DNA of 11,371 nt from assembly GCA_012516115.1 (NCBI GenBank), contig JAAYXC010000155.1, positions 1-11,371 of the forward strand. Reading direction: 5' to 3'. Shown here one piece after another: positions 1 to 5,650 of the stretch (position 1 is its first letter; every line of letters begins with the position of its first letter). The notes beneath the pieces are model-generated. The model was not told the origin of the DNA. It did no database searches and saw nothing but the letters and a program-made list of their open reading frames with translations. Source of the DNA: Bacillota bacterium (GTDB taxonomy: Bacteria; Bacillota; UBA4882; JAAYXC01). The translations under genes and the position numbers were made by a program.

Positions 1-76
1 AACCGGCGCAGTACCCCATGGCGCGACCGGTCATCGGACCCAAGCCAAGAGGACCCGTACCGTCACCACGCGGCAT
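1..76 (-). CDS. DUF5320 family protein, N-terminus only (cut by window edge)
   Basis: The 25 visible residues begin MPRGDGTGP, followed by LGLGPMTGRAMGYCAG. This glycine-rich start with GPMTGR and a G-Y-C-A-G end is the hallmark of the DUF5320 family: small proteins of unknown function, usually encoded beside NifX-like and ferredoxin-MinD genes in anaerobes, as here. The ATG at 76 is preceded by a strong AGGAGGTG ribosome binding site (complement of 83-90). A near-perfect promoter with an overlapping operator lies upstream (109-151), so the gene has its own regulated start although it lies downstream of the NifX-like gene on the same strand. The rest of the gene is beyond the left edge. The family call rests on the motif; the function is unknown. 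Confidence 0.85.
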   Translation of the reverse strand, partial: MPRGDGTGPLGLGPMTGRAMGYCAG

Positions 77-108
77 TTTCCTCACCTCCTTACGGTTAAC
101 GTCATGTT

Positions 109-124
109 ATGAAACTAATTTCAT
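109..124 (-). promoter_or_regulatory. Operator site 1, ATGAA-N6-TTCAT dyad
   Basis: The plus strand reads ATGAAACTAATTTCAT, an inverted repeat with arms ATGAA/TTCAT separated by 6 bases. It overlaps the -10 box by two bases and covers the expected transcription start of the DUF5320 gene, the position expected of a repressor site. Three more copies lie at 1541, 2361 and 2422. The TGAA-N6-TTCA spacing is that of ArsR/SmtB-family operators; the actual regulator is not in the window as an intact gene. Confidence 0.7.
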
Positions 125-151
125 TATAGCCCTGTTTTGAACTAAAGTCAA
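123..151 (-). promoter_or_regulatory. Sigma-70-type promoter for the DUF5320 gene
   Basis: On the minus strand the -35 is TTGACT (151 to 146) and the -10 is a perfect TATAAT (128 to 123), with a 17-base spacer. This is the clearest promoter in the window. Operator site 1 begins inside the -10 and extends downstream, so binding there should block transcription. Confidence 0.8.
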
Positions 152-178
152 TAACAAAACTTGTAAAACATGGTCCGT

Positions 179-520
179 TCAATGATCGCATGGATTCTTC
201 CCCAAAACCAAGCTTCCGGTCAAATACGCCTCGACCAGCTCTTCCGGCGTGCCTTCGCCGGCGCCGGTCACCGTCTCGATCCCGGCCCGGGCGAATAACT
301 CCTGGGCACGACGTCCCATTCCGCCCGCTATCACGTGCGTCACCCCCAGTTCCGCGAGCCACACCGGGAGGATCCCCGGTTCATGCGGGGGTGGGGTTAT
401 GGATTGTTTCCCGATTACCCGGCCTTCGTCCACCCGGATCAGGGTAAATTCCGTACAATGGCCGAAGTGCCGACAAACAGCCCCGTTCACGGTGGGAACG
501 GCGAATACCAGCGTGCTCAA
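179..520 (-). CDS. NifX/NifB-type dinitrogenase iron-molybdenum cofactor-binding domain protein
   Basis: This is a 113-residue single-domain protein of the NifX-like family (Pfam dinitrogenase iron-molybdenum cofactor domain, COG1433). Visible signatures are the start STLVFAVPTVNG, the CRHFGHC segment (residues 16-22) matching the usual S-x-HFGxC ligand region, THVIAGGMGRRAQELFARAGI and a closing EELVEAYLTGSL. The family binds Fe-S or Fe-Mo type clusters; in organisms without nitrogenase the role is unclear. I prefer the TTG start at 520, because AAAGGAGG (complement of 529-536) lies 8 bases upstream; the longer TTG at 550 has no binding site. It follows the NifX remnant by 20 bases and is probably co-transcribed with the MinD-like gene. 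It is the intact NifX domain next to a broken one. Confidence 0.88.
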   Translation of the reverse strand: MSTLVFAVPTVNGAVCRHFGHCTEFTLIRVDEGRVIGKQSITPPPHEPGILPVWLAELGVTHVIAGGMGRRAQELFARAGIETVTGAGEGTPEELVEAYLTGSLVLGKNPCDH

Positions 521-540
521 CGACAAGACCTCCTTTGCGA

Positions 541-777
541 TCAAATCCAATGCTCTTCGACGTTTTCCCCTAAAGACTCCGGCAACCGCCCGTCTTTATA
601 TGCCGCCACCGCTTCGGCCACGGTCATCCCAAAAGCGGTATAAACCCGGATCCCGTTGGCCCACAAGACTTTGAAGGCCTTGGGGCCGATGTTGCCGCTG
701 ATCACCACTTCCACACCGCACTGGATCAGGTTCTGCGCCGCCTGGATACCGGCACCCTGCGCGGACTGAGGGTTTTT
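541..777 (-). pseudogene. C-terminal half of a second NifX-like domain, fused out of frame to the MinD-like gene
   Basis: Reading the minus strand in the frame ending at the TGA at 543-541 gives KNPQSAQGAGIQAAQNL, then VVISGNIGPKAFKVL, then IRVYTAFGMTVAEAVAAY and LPESLGENVEEHWI. This is a clean match to the second half of a NifX-type domain (G-A-G-x-Q-A-A, GNIGP, T-V-x-E-A-V). The first half, with the HFGxC ligand region, is missing. The reading frame is offset from the upstream MinD-like frame and has no start codon of its own near the junction at about 770-780. It reads as the product of a deletion that removed the end of the ATPase gene and the start of a NifX gene. Confidence 0.75.
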
Positions 778-1525
778 CTGCGTAGGCCTCGGCCAGCTTG
801 CCGTCGTGCGGTATCCGCGCCAAGACCGGGACGCCTCGTTGCCGGCAGATCTCCTCGATTAGCCCGTCGCCATCCCCGCTCCGGTTGATCACCACCCCTT
901 TGGGTATGCCCAACGCCTCCACCACCGTGAGCGCCGCCTCAAGATCATGACGGCCGAAGAGGGTCGGCTCGGTCAAAAGCAGGCAATAATTCGCCCCGGC
1001 CACGGCCGCCACCATGTTGCAGGAGGTGCCCGGCGGCGAGTCCACTATCGCCAAGTCTTCTTTAACCGCTTTGCGCTTCAACTGTCGTATGAGCGGCACG
1101 CCGCTCGTCTCGCCTACGTTCAGGCGTCCTTCGAGCAGACGGATATCACCCCGCGCGAAACGACTAATGACGCCGATCTCTCTTTCTCCCTCCCGGATGG
1201 CCCCGTGTTTACAGACCAGCTGACAGGCGCCGCAACCATGGCAGAGCTCGGGAAAAAGCAGGTGGCCTCGGTTTCCGACCACGAGCGCGTTGAACCGGCA
1301 AGCGCGGGCGCAGTGGCCGCACCGCGCACAGGCGTCTTCGGCGAAGGTCGGCACCATTACCTTGGCCGGCTCTTTCCCCATCGGCTCTCCGGCCAAGAGA
1401 ACCTGGCAGTTCGGTTCCTCGACGTCCGCGTCGATTAAGGTCAGGGGGCCACCGGTAAGCGCGAGGCCGAGGGCGACCGTGGTCTTCCCCGTACCACCCT
1501 TGCCGCTGGTGATGGCGATTTGCAC
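596..1525 (-). CDS. MinD-superfamily P-loop ATPase with inserted ferredoxin domain, C-terminus disrupted
   Basis: This is a COG1149-type ATPase. The deviant Walker A is GKGGTGKTT (residues 8-16), IDADVEEPN follows at 31-39, and SPPGTS is near 163-168. Two CxxCxxCxxxC motifs (C66, C69, C72, C76 and C95, C98, C101, C105) should hold two [4Fe-4S] clusters. Such proteins are thought to act in Fe-S or cofactor assembly, commonly with NifX-like partners, as here. The start is GTG at 1525, with GGGTGAT 5 bases upstream. Family homology ends near residue 250 (KLAEAYAE). The last ~59 residues are nonsense because a NifX half-domain follows in another frame. Removing one A from the five-A run at 773-777 would give AENPQSAQGAG in frame, but ~30 residues of the normal ATPase end would still be missing. 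The gene may be non-functional. Confidence 0.85.
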   Translation of the reverse strand: MQIAITSGKGGTGKTTVALGLALTGGPLTLIDADVEEPNCQVLLAGEPMGKEPAKVMVPTFAEDACARCGHCARACRFNALVVGNRGHLLFPELCHGCGACQLVCKHGAIREGEREIGVISRFARGDIRLLEGRLNVGETSGVPLIRQLKRKAVKEDLAIVDSPPGTSCNMVAAVAGANYCLLLTEPTLFGRHDLEAALTVVEALGIPKGVVINRSGDGDGLIEEICRQRGVPVLARIPHDGKLAEAYAEKPSVRAGCRYPGGAEPDPVRCGSGDQRQHRPQGLQSLVGQRDPGLYRFWDDRGRSGGGI

Positions 1526-1540
1526 GATCGATCACCCGTT

Positions 1541-1556
1541 ATGAACTAATTTTCAT
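1541..1556 (-). promoter_or_regulatory. Operator site 2, ATGAA-N6-TTCAT dyad, upstream of the MinD-like gene
   Basis: The plus strand reads ATGAACTAATTTTCAT, with arms ATGAA/TTCAT and a 6-base centre. It ends 16 bases before the GTG start of the ferredoxin-MinD gene. In the same position as at site 1, a weak -10 (TAATAT, 1560 to 1555) overlaps the dyad by two bases; no good -35 is seen. The leader would be only about 20-25 bases. Confidence 0.65.
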
Positions 1557-1588
1557 ATTAAGTGCAAAAGGCCGCCCATCGTTATTCT

Positions 1589-2347
1589 TCACCGTATTTC
1601 TTCCTCTCTCTTTTCTTCCGGTAACGCCGCACCTAACAAATACTCGGCGGCCCGCATCACCATACGCTGATGTTCGGCGTCCATCCGGCCGCTGCGATGA
1701 ATCCGGCTACCGAGGAAATGCAAGCAGAAATGCCCGGGAAAGCCGTTTTTTATCGTATCCGCGCCATGGGGCATGCCGTTGATGGAGGCCCCGCATTGGA
1801 GACGCTCGAACCGGAAGATCGCCGGGCGCCTGGCCCATGACCAGGAACCTCCATACCACCCCTTGAGTATGGCCGTGTCCTCGGCGGTCAACGGTTCGAC
1901 GTCCGCGTGCCAATGGCCGCCGGTGCGGATTATCCCGATCGTGGTGCGGCTCTTGGGGTCGGTAAGCCAGGCGGTATTCCCGCGCGGCCAGAATTTATCA
2001 ATGGTTTCCCAGCTCAATAAGGGAGAGAGTAATTCTCTACTGGTGAGCGTTTTCCTGCCTCCGTAGAGGGCCGCCTGGCCCAGCGCCGCCCAAGTGGCCG
2101 GGCCTACCACACCGTCGACGGCCAGGCCCGCATCTTGCTGGAACGCGCGCACGGCCGCTTCGGTGCCCTGGCCGAAGTAGCCGTCGGGATCGCCCGCGGC
2201 CGGAAAACCCGCGTCCGCCAACCATTGCTGGAGCACGCGGACGATCTCGCCCCGTTCGCCCCGGTAAAGCAGGCCGCTTTGTTTTGATCCCCCGGTAAAG
2301 GTCAAGAAAGATAAAAACGCCAGCGTAATCAATATACGGTTGCGCAT
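1589..2347 (-). CDS. Secreted peptidoglycan-binding protein with conserved C-terminal domain of unknown function
   Basis: This is a 252-residue exported protein. A signal peptide (residues 1-20, MRNR then ILITLAFLSFL) is followed by a PG_binding_1 domain at about 29-88 (RGERGEIVRVLQQWL, DGYFGQGTEAAVRAFQ, DGVVGPATWAAL), which binds cell-wall peptidoglycan. The C-terminal ~130 residues carry GHWHADVEPLTAED, SINGMPHGADTI and FPGHFCLHFLGSRIHRSGR. I recognise this as a recurring pattern in clostridial wall proteins, but know no assigned activity. I choose the ATG at 2347, because GGAG lies 6 bases upstream and the signal peptide starts there; the ATG at 2359 has no binding site. Two copies of the shared operator lie upstream. 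A partial copy of its C-terminal region is at 2725-2928. Confidence 0.85.
   Translation of the reverse strand: MRNRILITLAFLSFLTFTGGSKQSGLLYRGERGEIVRVLQQWLADAGFPAAGDPDGYFGQGTEAAVRAFQQDAGLAVDGVVGPATWAALGQAALYGGRKTLTSRELLSPLLSWETIDKFWPRGNTAWLTDPKSRTTIGIIRTGGHWHADVEPLTAEDTAILKGWYGGSWSWARRPAIFRFERLQCGASINGMPHGADTIKNGFPGHFCLHFLGSRIHRSGRMDAEHQRMVMRAAEYLLGAALPEEKREEEIR
1853..1950. repeat. Parent copy of a ~98-bp direct repeat
   Basis: By eye, this stretch within the peptidoglycan-binding gene matches 2743-2840 at 90 of 98 positions, in the same orientation and coding frame. It covers the GIIRT-x-GHWHADVEPLTAEDTA region. Similarity falls off on both sides. Confidence 0.85.
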
Positions 2348-2360
2348 CGTATTCTCCATT

Positions 2361-2376
2361 ATGAATTATTTTTCAT
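2361..2376 (-). promoter_or_regulatory. Operator site 3, ATGAA-N6-TTCAT dyad
   Basis: The plus strand reads ATGAATTATTTTTCAT, with the same arms and 6-base centre. It lies 13 bases upstream of the chosen start of the peptidoglycan-binding gene. The -10-like hexamer in the equivalent place (AATTAT) is poor and no -35 is seen. This copy may act as a second repressor site downstream of the promoter at site 4. Confidence 0.6.
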
Positions 2377-2397
2377 AATTAAGGTAAAAAATTTTCA

Positions 2398-2454
2398 CCC
2401 GGGAGTTTAATCGGTAATAGAATGAAACTGATTTCATTATAATATGCTCCCGGG
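2398..2454. repeat. 8-bp inverted repeat flanking operator site 4
   Basis: CCCGGGAG at 2398-2405 and CTCCCGGG at 2447-2454 are perfect inverted copies, symmetric around the AT-rich promoter and operator (2422-2441). A transcript from that promoter would contain only one arm, so an RNA hairpin is unlikely; any role would be at the DNA level, or it is chance. Confidence 0.4.
2422..2437 (-). promoter_or_regulatory. Operator site 4, ATGAA-N6-TTCAT dyad
   Basis: The plus strand reads ATGAAACTGATTTCAT, differing from site 1 at one position. It overlaps the TATAAT at 2441-2436 by two bases, exactly as at site 1, and precedes the peptidoglycan-binding gene by about 75 bases. Sites 3 and 4 are 61 bases apart (start to start), close to six helical turns, so cooperative binding is possible. 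Confidence 0.7.
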
Positions 2455-2465
2455 ATGGTTGTCCA
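2436..2465 (-). promoter_or_regulatory. Sigma-70-type promoter for the peptidoglycan-binding gene
   Basis: On the minus strand TGGACA (2465 to 2460) and a perfect TATAAT (2441 to 2436) are separated by 18 bases. Five of six -35 bases fit the consensus. Operator site 4 covers the expected start point. Confidence 0.65.
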
Positions 2466-2499
2466 GTCCCTAAACGGCCTCATGGCCCAAGCTACGGTG

Positions 2500-2604
2500 C
2501 TACTCGTTTGACTTCTCCGCTTTTAGAGGGTCATCGTTGGTCAAAAAGCGCAGAACGATGTTGGCATCAATCGCGGGCGGCCTTTTATTGATCCGTTCCT
2601 CCAT
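2500..2604 (-). pseudogene. PIN-domain (VapC-like) toxin fragment
   Basis: A 34-codon frame from the ATG at 2604 to the TAG at 2502-2500 reads PAIDANIVLRFLTNDDPLKAEK. This is the characteristic first strand of PIN-domain ribonucleases, with the first catalytic Asp (D-A-N-I-V-L-R) and the N-D-D-P turn. The remaining ~100 residues, with the other acidic residues, are absent; a stop follows directly. No convincing antitoxin is upstream, although the frame stays open and reads KIAVSGLQDFKKARHVA before the ATG. It is best read as the relic of a VapBC-type module. Confidence 0.6.
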
Positions 2605-2724
2605 CGCGACGTGGCGGGCCTTCTTAAAATCCTGGAGACCGCTGACGGCAATCTTCCCGCAGGTCGACGGCGCTTGCGGGCTTCTAGCCCTCTGAAGCGA
2701 AAGCCCGTTTCTCCCTTTCTCTTT

Positions 2725-2928
2725 TTAGATGCCTTCATCATCATACCATCCCTTGAGCCCGGCCGTGTCCTCGGCGGTCAACGGTTCAACGTCCGCATGC
2801 CAATGGCCGCTGGTGCGGATTATCCCGATCGTGGCGCGGCGCTCGAGGTCGGTAAGCCAGGCAGGAAACTTTGTCCAAAACGGCGAATTTTCCAACCATC
2901 GTTCGGAGGATAACCCGCGAAGGTGGGT
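2725..2928 (-). pseudogene. Fragment of a second copy of the peptidoglycan-binding protein gene
   Basis: An open stretch of 68 codons without a good start codon (bounded upstream by the TGA at 2931-2929) ends at the TAA at 2727-2725. It reads FWTKFPAWLTDLERRATIG, IIRTSGHWHADVEPL and TAEDTAGLKGWYDD, aligning with FWPRGNTAWLTDPKSRTTIG and the following residues of the intact protein. It has no signal peptide and no peptidoglycan-binding domain, and it stops before the SING.PHG and FPGHFC motifs. The DNA is ~92% identical to the parent over 98 bp but diverges upstream. That suggests an older paralogue that lost both ends, or gene conversion of its middle. Confidence 0.7.
2743..2840. repeat. Second copy of the ~98-bp direct repeat
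   Basis: It matches 1853-1950 at 90 of 98 positions. The changes include both silent and amino-acid-altering ones (for example AI to AG and G to S). The two copies are about 890 bp apart, with the PIN fragment and the promoter region between them. Confidence 0.85.
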
Positions 2929-2948
2929 TCACAACGGGAGGGAACGAC

Positions 2949-4571
2949 ATGCCGGAACCGCTGGTGGCGGCCAACCCCCAGGATGTCGGCAGGGGGGTTC
3001 TGGATGGGATCTTTTTATTTCTCCTGCCGTTACCCGTCCTCGTTTTTTGCTGGCTTTTTCGCCTCACCCCGTCGTATCCGCCCCTCGTAGCGGGCTTACA
3101 ATTTGTTATGGTCGTCCTCCCCATGCTTGCTGCTTTTCTCTCCATGAAACGGAGGTTGGTTTTCTGCGATTCCGCGGAAACGCCCCTTACCGAGCAGACG
3201 TTCCGGTCGACCCTCGGTAGCGAAAAGATCGTGGTGGCCCTCGTGGCCCTGGCCATCTTCTTTGCCGGTCTGAGGCTATACTTTACGTACGGCCTCGATC
3301 CCCGTCTGGTTGTGATATTAACCTTCATCACCGGCCTAGCCGCCACCGTGGTGCTGGAGAGGGTCAGAGGTGTCAACAAGATACCCAGAGCCAAGGTGAC
3401 GGTGGAAAGACCCGAAAAAGTCGCCCGGGAAGGACCGGATCCTGACCGGGCGGAAGAGTCGGCCGGTCCATGCCCGGAACCGATTGACGCGGAAGTCATC
3501 GCTCCCTCGCCCGGCTCGCCGCCGCCCGATCGCCCGGGGATGGATCATGAGCCGGTGCCGAAGCTTATCTCCTGGCCGGCGGTGGTCATCCTCTGCCTGG
3601 GACCGTTCGTCTTTCTACCTTTTTTCCGCCAAACCTTTCCCCACTACGGGCTATGGCCCGCGGCGCTGACGATCGTGGCCGGTATCTATCTCCTCCAGCA
3701 CGGCATCTCGCGTTGGGACAGGCTGGTGGCCGGGGTTGGTCTGCTCTTCGCCGTGCTGGCTTTCATCGCCTTTCAGGTGGGGCTCATGGCCGAGAAGATC
3801 CCCGGCCCCCGGCCCGAATTCCGGGAACCGGCGGCGGCGCCTTTTGCGGCCTGGGTGTACAGCGTCATAGAAATAGCCGTCCTGTTGTTCTCCGTCATCC
3901 TTCACGAATGCGCGCACGGGATCGCCGCTTATCTGTCGGGCGACCCCACCGCCAAACGACAAGGGCGGATCTCCTTAAACCCTCTCCGGCACATCGATCT
4001 TTTCGGCAGCGTCTTCCTCCCGCTATTGCTCATTCTAAGCCGCGCGGGGACGGTCTTCGGCTGGGCCAAACCGGTGCCCGTGGACCCGGCGCGTTTCCGG
4101 CATGCGCGCCGCGGACGCCTGGCGGTCTCGCTGGCCGGCGTCATGACCAATCTGGGCTTGGCCGTCTTTTGCGGGAGCGCCCTGCAGGTCCTGGGCATCC
4201 TCCTTCATCTGCGCTATCCGGGCCTTGTCAGTAAAGGTTTCGCCATCCCCGGGGCGAGGGTGCTCTTTTCCGGGTTGCCCGATCCCGCCTTCTGGCAGAT
4301 CCTAGCCGAAATCCTCAAGGCCGGTATCATCATCAACATGGTCCTCTTCATCCTGAATATCCTGCCCCTGCCTCCGCTTGACGGGTACGGGGTGGTCGAG
4401 GGGCTTATGTCCGAGCGGATCCGCGCCTTCCTCCAGAAGGCCCGGCCTTATGGGGCGGTCCTCTTTTTCATCTTGATCATGACCAGAGCCATTGACTATG
4501 CTTTATGGCCCGGTTTAATCAGCGCCACGGTCCTGACGGTAATCGCCGGCGCCGCGGCCAAGCTGGGGTGA
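2949..4571 (+). CDS. M50-family site-2 protease-like membrane metalloprotease
   Basis: This 540-residue polytopic membrane protein carries HECAHG at residues 319-324 (the HExxH zinc motif with catalytic Glu320). It also has NPLRHIDLFGS, GWAKPVPVDPARFR and LPLPPLDGY, where D478 is the third zinc ligand. These are the core motifs of the clostridial site-2 protease group that cleaves proteins within the membrane. The first ~200 residues are an extra part: about four hydrophobic segments (20-38, 48-65, 94-112, 118-136), then a charged, proline-rich linker (about 145-205). The real start is the ATG at 2949, with GGGAGG 7 bases upstream; the frame is open back to 2871 but unsupported. It stands alone, so substrates cannot be inferred. 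A weak hairpin (4576-4592) without a T-run follows. Confidence 0.9.
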   Translation: MPEPLVAANPQDVGRGVLDGIFLFLLPLPVLVFCWLFRLTPSYPPLVAGLQFVMVVLPMLAAFLSMKRRLVFCDSAETPLTEQTFRSTLGSEKIVVALVALAIFFAGLRLYFTYGLDPRLVVILTFITGLAATVVLERVRGVNKIPRAKVTVERPEKVAREGPDPDRAEESAGPCPEPIDAEVIAPSPGSPPPDRPGMDHEPVPKLISWPAVVILCLGPFVFLPFFRQTFPHYGLWPAALTIVAGIYLLQHGISRWDRLVAGVGLLFAVLAFIAFQVGLMAEKIPGPRPEFREPAAAPFAAWVYSVIEIAVLLFSVILHECAHGIAAYLSGDPTAKRQGRISLNPLRHIDLFGSVFLPLLLILSRAGTVFGWAKPVPVDPARFRHARRGRLAVSLAGVMTNLGLAVFCGSALQVLGILLHLRYPGLVSKGFAIPGARVLFSGLPDPAFWQILAEILKAGIIINMVLFILNILPLPPLDGYGVVEGLMSERIRAFLQKARPYGAVLFFILIMTRAIDYALWPGLISATVLTVIAGAAAKLG

Positions 4572-4740
4572 GAAAACCCGCACGTCACGGGTGGTTCTGT
4601 ATTTCCCTCTGAGGGATCGGTTCTTACGTCGTCTTTCCAAAATACGGAACTGATTGAGGCGCCGGTTTTCTCTCCCTGTTGCCGCAAAACAGGAATTTAT
4701 CTGACCCATTCCGGCATGGAGGCAAAGCCAAGACACGGTC
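4572..4740. other. Intergenic region without a clear gene
   Basis: This region lies between the protease and the ThiF-like remnant. It holds a small hairpin, ACCCG/CGGGT (4576-4580 with 4588-4592), that could be a weak stop signal, but no T-run follows. A stretch near 4717 reads GGAGGCAAAGCC, which recalls part of the c-di-GMP-I riboswitch, but the rest of that fold is missing. No promoter of quality was found. Confidence 0.5.
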
Positions 4741-5091
4741 ATGTACCGTTACGCGCGCCAAATCTCCCTTTCCGGTTGGGGTCTGGAAACCCAGTCCCGG
4801 TTGAGGAACGCCTCCGTTTTCCTGGCCGGTCTCGGCGGACTGGGTTCCGTCGTTGCCCTCTATCTGGCCGGGGCCGGAGTAGGGCGTATCGCTGCGTGGA
4901 CGGTTTCGCGGCCAAGTTCCTGCTTAACGAATATTGCGTCGCCTCAGGCGTTCCGCGCTGGAGACGACGGAACCCTGGGCGCGTCAGGCCAGTCCGATCT
5001 GGACGCCATGGCGGACCACGAACGGGCGGCCTGGATCGCCCTGCTCGATCATTGCCTCGAGTCGTCGAGCGGGCAGCCTTCCCCGAAGTGA
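4741..5091 (+). pseudogene. ThiF/MoeB/HesA E1-like adenylyltransferase remnant
   Basis: The reading frame begins RYARQISLSGWGLETQSRLRNASVF, then LAGLGGLGSVVALYLAGAGVGRI (to about residue 50). This is the standard N-terminus and nucleotide-binding GxGGLGS loop of ThiF-family enzymes that activate ubiquitin-like sulfur carriers. Homology then breaks. In another frame, 4893-4955 reads CVDGFAAKFLLNEYCVASGVP, which matches the family's D-x-F-x-x-R-F-L-L-N-x-x-C motif that normally lies ~75 residues further on. So an internal deletion with a frame change has joined two parts. The remaining 3' sequence (to LLDHCLESSSGQPSPK) is not recognised. The metal-binding CxxC pairs are missing. A start with a good ribosome binding site is not visible. 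Confidence 0.7.
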
Positions 5092-5152
5092 ACGAAGACC
5101 GCCGCGGGATATGATCTCTTTATCGGGGTGGCCAGCGTGGTAACGACCCGAT

Positions 5153-5452
5153 GTGGTCCGACGGTGGGCCAGAAGGCCGTTATCGCGATTACTGGCAGAG
5201 TTATTCCTTTGGCGAGCTGACCGAGACCGCAAAGACGCGCAACCCACCGAGGCGGAGGCGGTGCTTAACGGTTACCGTCTGCGTCGACGGCGGAAGCTCG
5301 ATTGGCGGGAAGAAAGGGAAAGGGTCGTCGAAGCCTTTCGTAAAAACGCCTTCTTTATAGACGATCGACAAATCGAGGAGCTAGACGAAGAATTCGTGAT
5401 CGACGAGACGAAGGTGACCTTCATCAAACTGGTTCCTCTCGTCGGAGGCTGA
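5153..5452 (+). CDS. Possible MoaD/ThiS-like ubiquitin-fold protein with C-terminal Gly-Gly
   Basis: The frame ends in VTFIKLVPLVGG, directly before the stop. This is the kind of end seen in MoaD/ThiS sulfur carriers, whose terminal Gly-Gly is adenylated by ThiF/MoeB enzymes. Preceding elements IDDRQIEELDEEFVIDETK resemble the 'NGR..LD..L.DGD.V' region of this fold. The location 3' of a ThiF-like remnant supports the idea; such pairs are common near aldehyde ferredoxin oxidoreductase genes. The first ~45 residues (from the GTG at 5153) are arginine-rich and look non-native; no ribosome binding site supports the start, so the true gene may begin near AEAVLNGY (about 5250) or be a remnant. The call rests on the C-terminus and context only. 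Confidence 0.4.
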   Translation: MVRRWARRPLSRLLAELFLWRADRDRKDAQPTEAEAVLNGYRLRRRRKLDWREERERVVEAFRKNAFFIDDRQIEELDEEFVIDETKVTFIKLVPLVGG

Positions 5453-5650
5453 GTCCGCAGAACCACCGGCGGCGAACCCGCCCGGGCTGTCATTCCATCG
5501 TCCGCGAAGCCGGATAATCGCGGATGATTGTACGTTCTCTCGAAGTCCACCGGCCGATGGATTACCGTCAATTACCTTAAGGGAGACAAAGGATAACCCG
5601 GCCGCTTGGGGAATAGAATGGGGAAAAACCATTTACGGGAGGGCTTGTCA

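Noticed and set aside
109..124. Classical Fur box
   Set aside because: The arms resemble the ATGAAAATnATTTTCAT Fur motif of some anaerobes, but all four sites have an even 6-base spacing between ATGAA and TTCAT, one base shorter. ArsR/SmtB-type spacing fits better, though a Fur relative is not excluded.
770..785. Programmed -1 frameshift joining MinD and NifX
   Set aside because: The A-rich run is not a classical X-XXY-YYZ heptamer in the MinD frame, the shift needed is +1, and both joined domains are truncated, so a deletion or sequence error is more likely.
947..1438. 163-codon plus-strand open frame
   Set aside because: Antisense shadow of the ferredoxin-MinD gene, which has two clear cysteine clusters and a P-loop.
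4576..4592. Rho-independent terminator after the M50 protease
   Set aside because: The stem is only 5 bp and no T-run follows.
4700..4745. c-di-GMP-I riboswitch (GGCAAAGCC core) before the ThiF-like gene
   Set aside because: Only the short GCAAAGCC element is present; the GGCAAACC/GAAA-loop half and the second receptor helix are missing.
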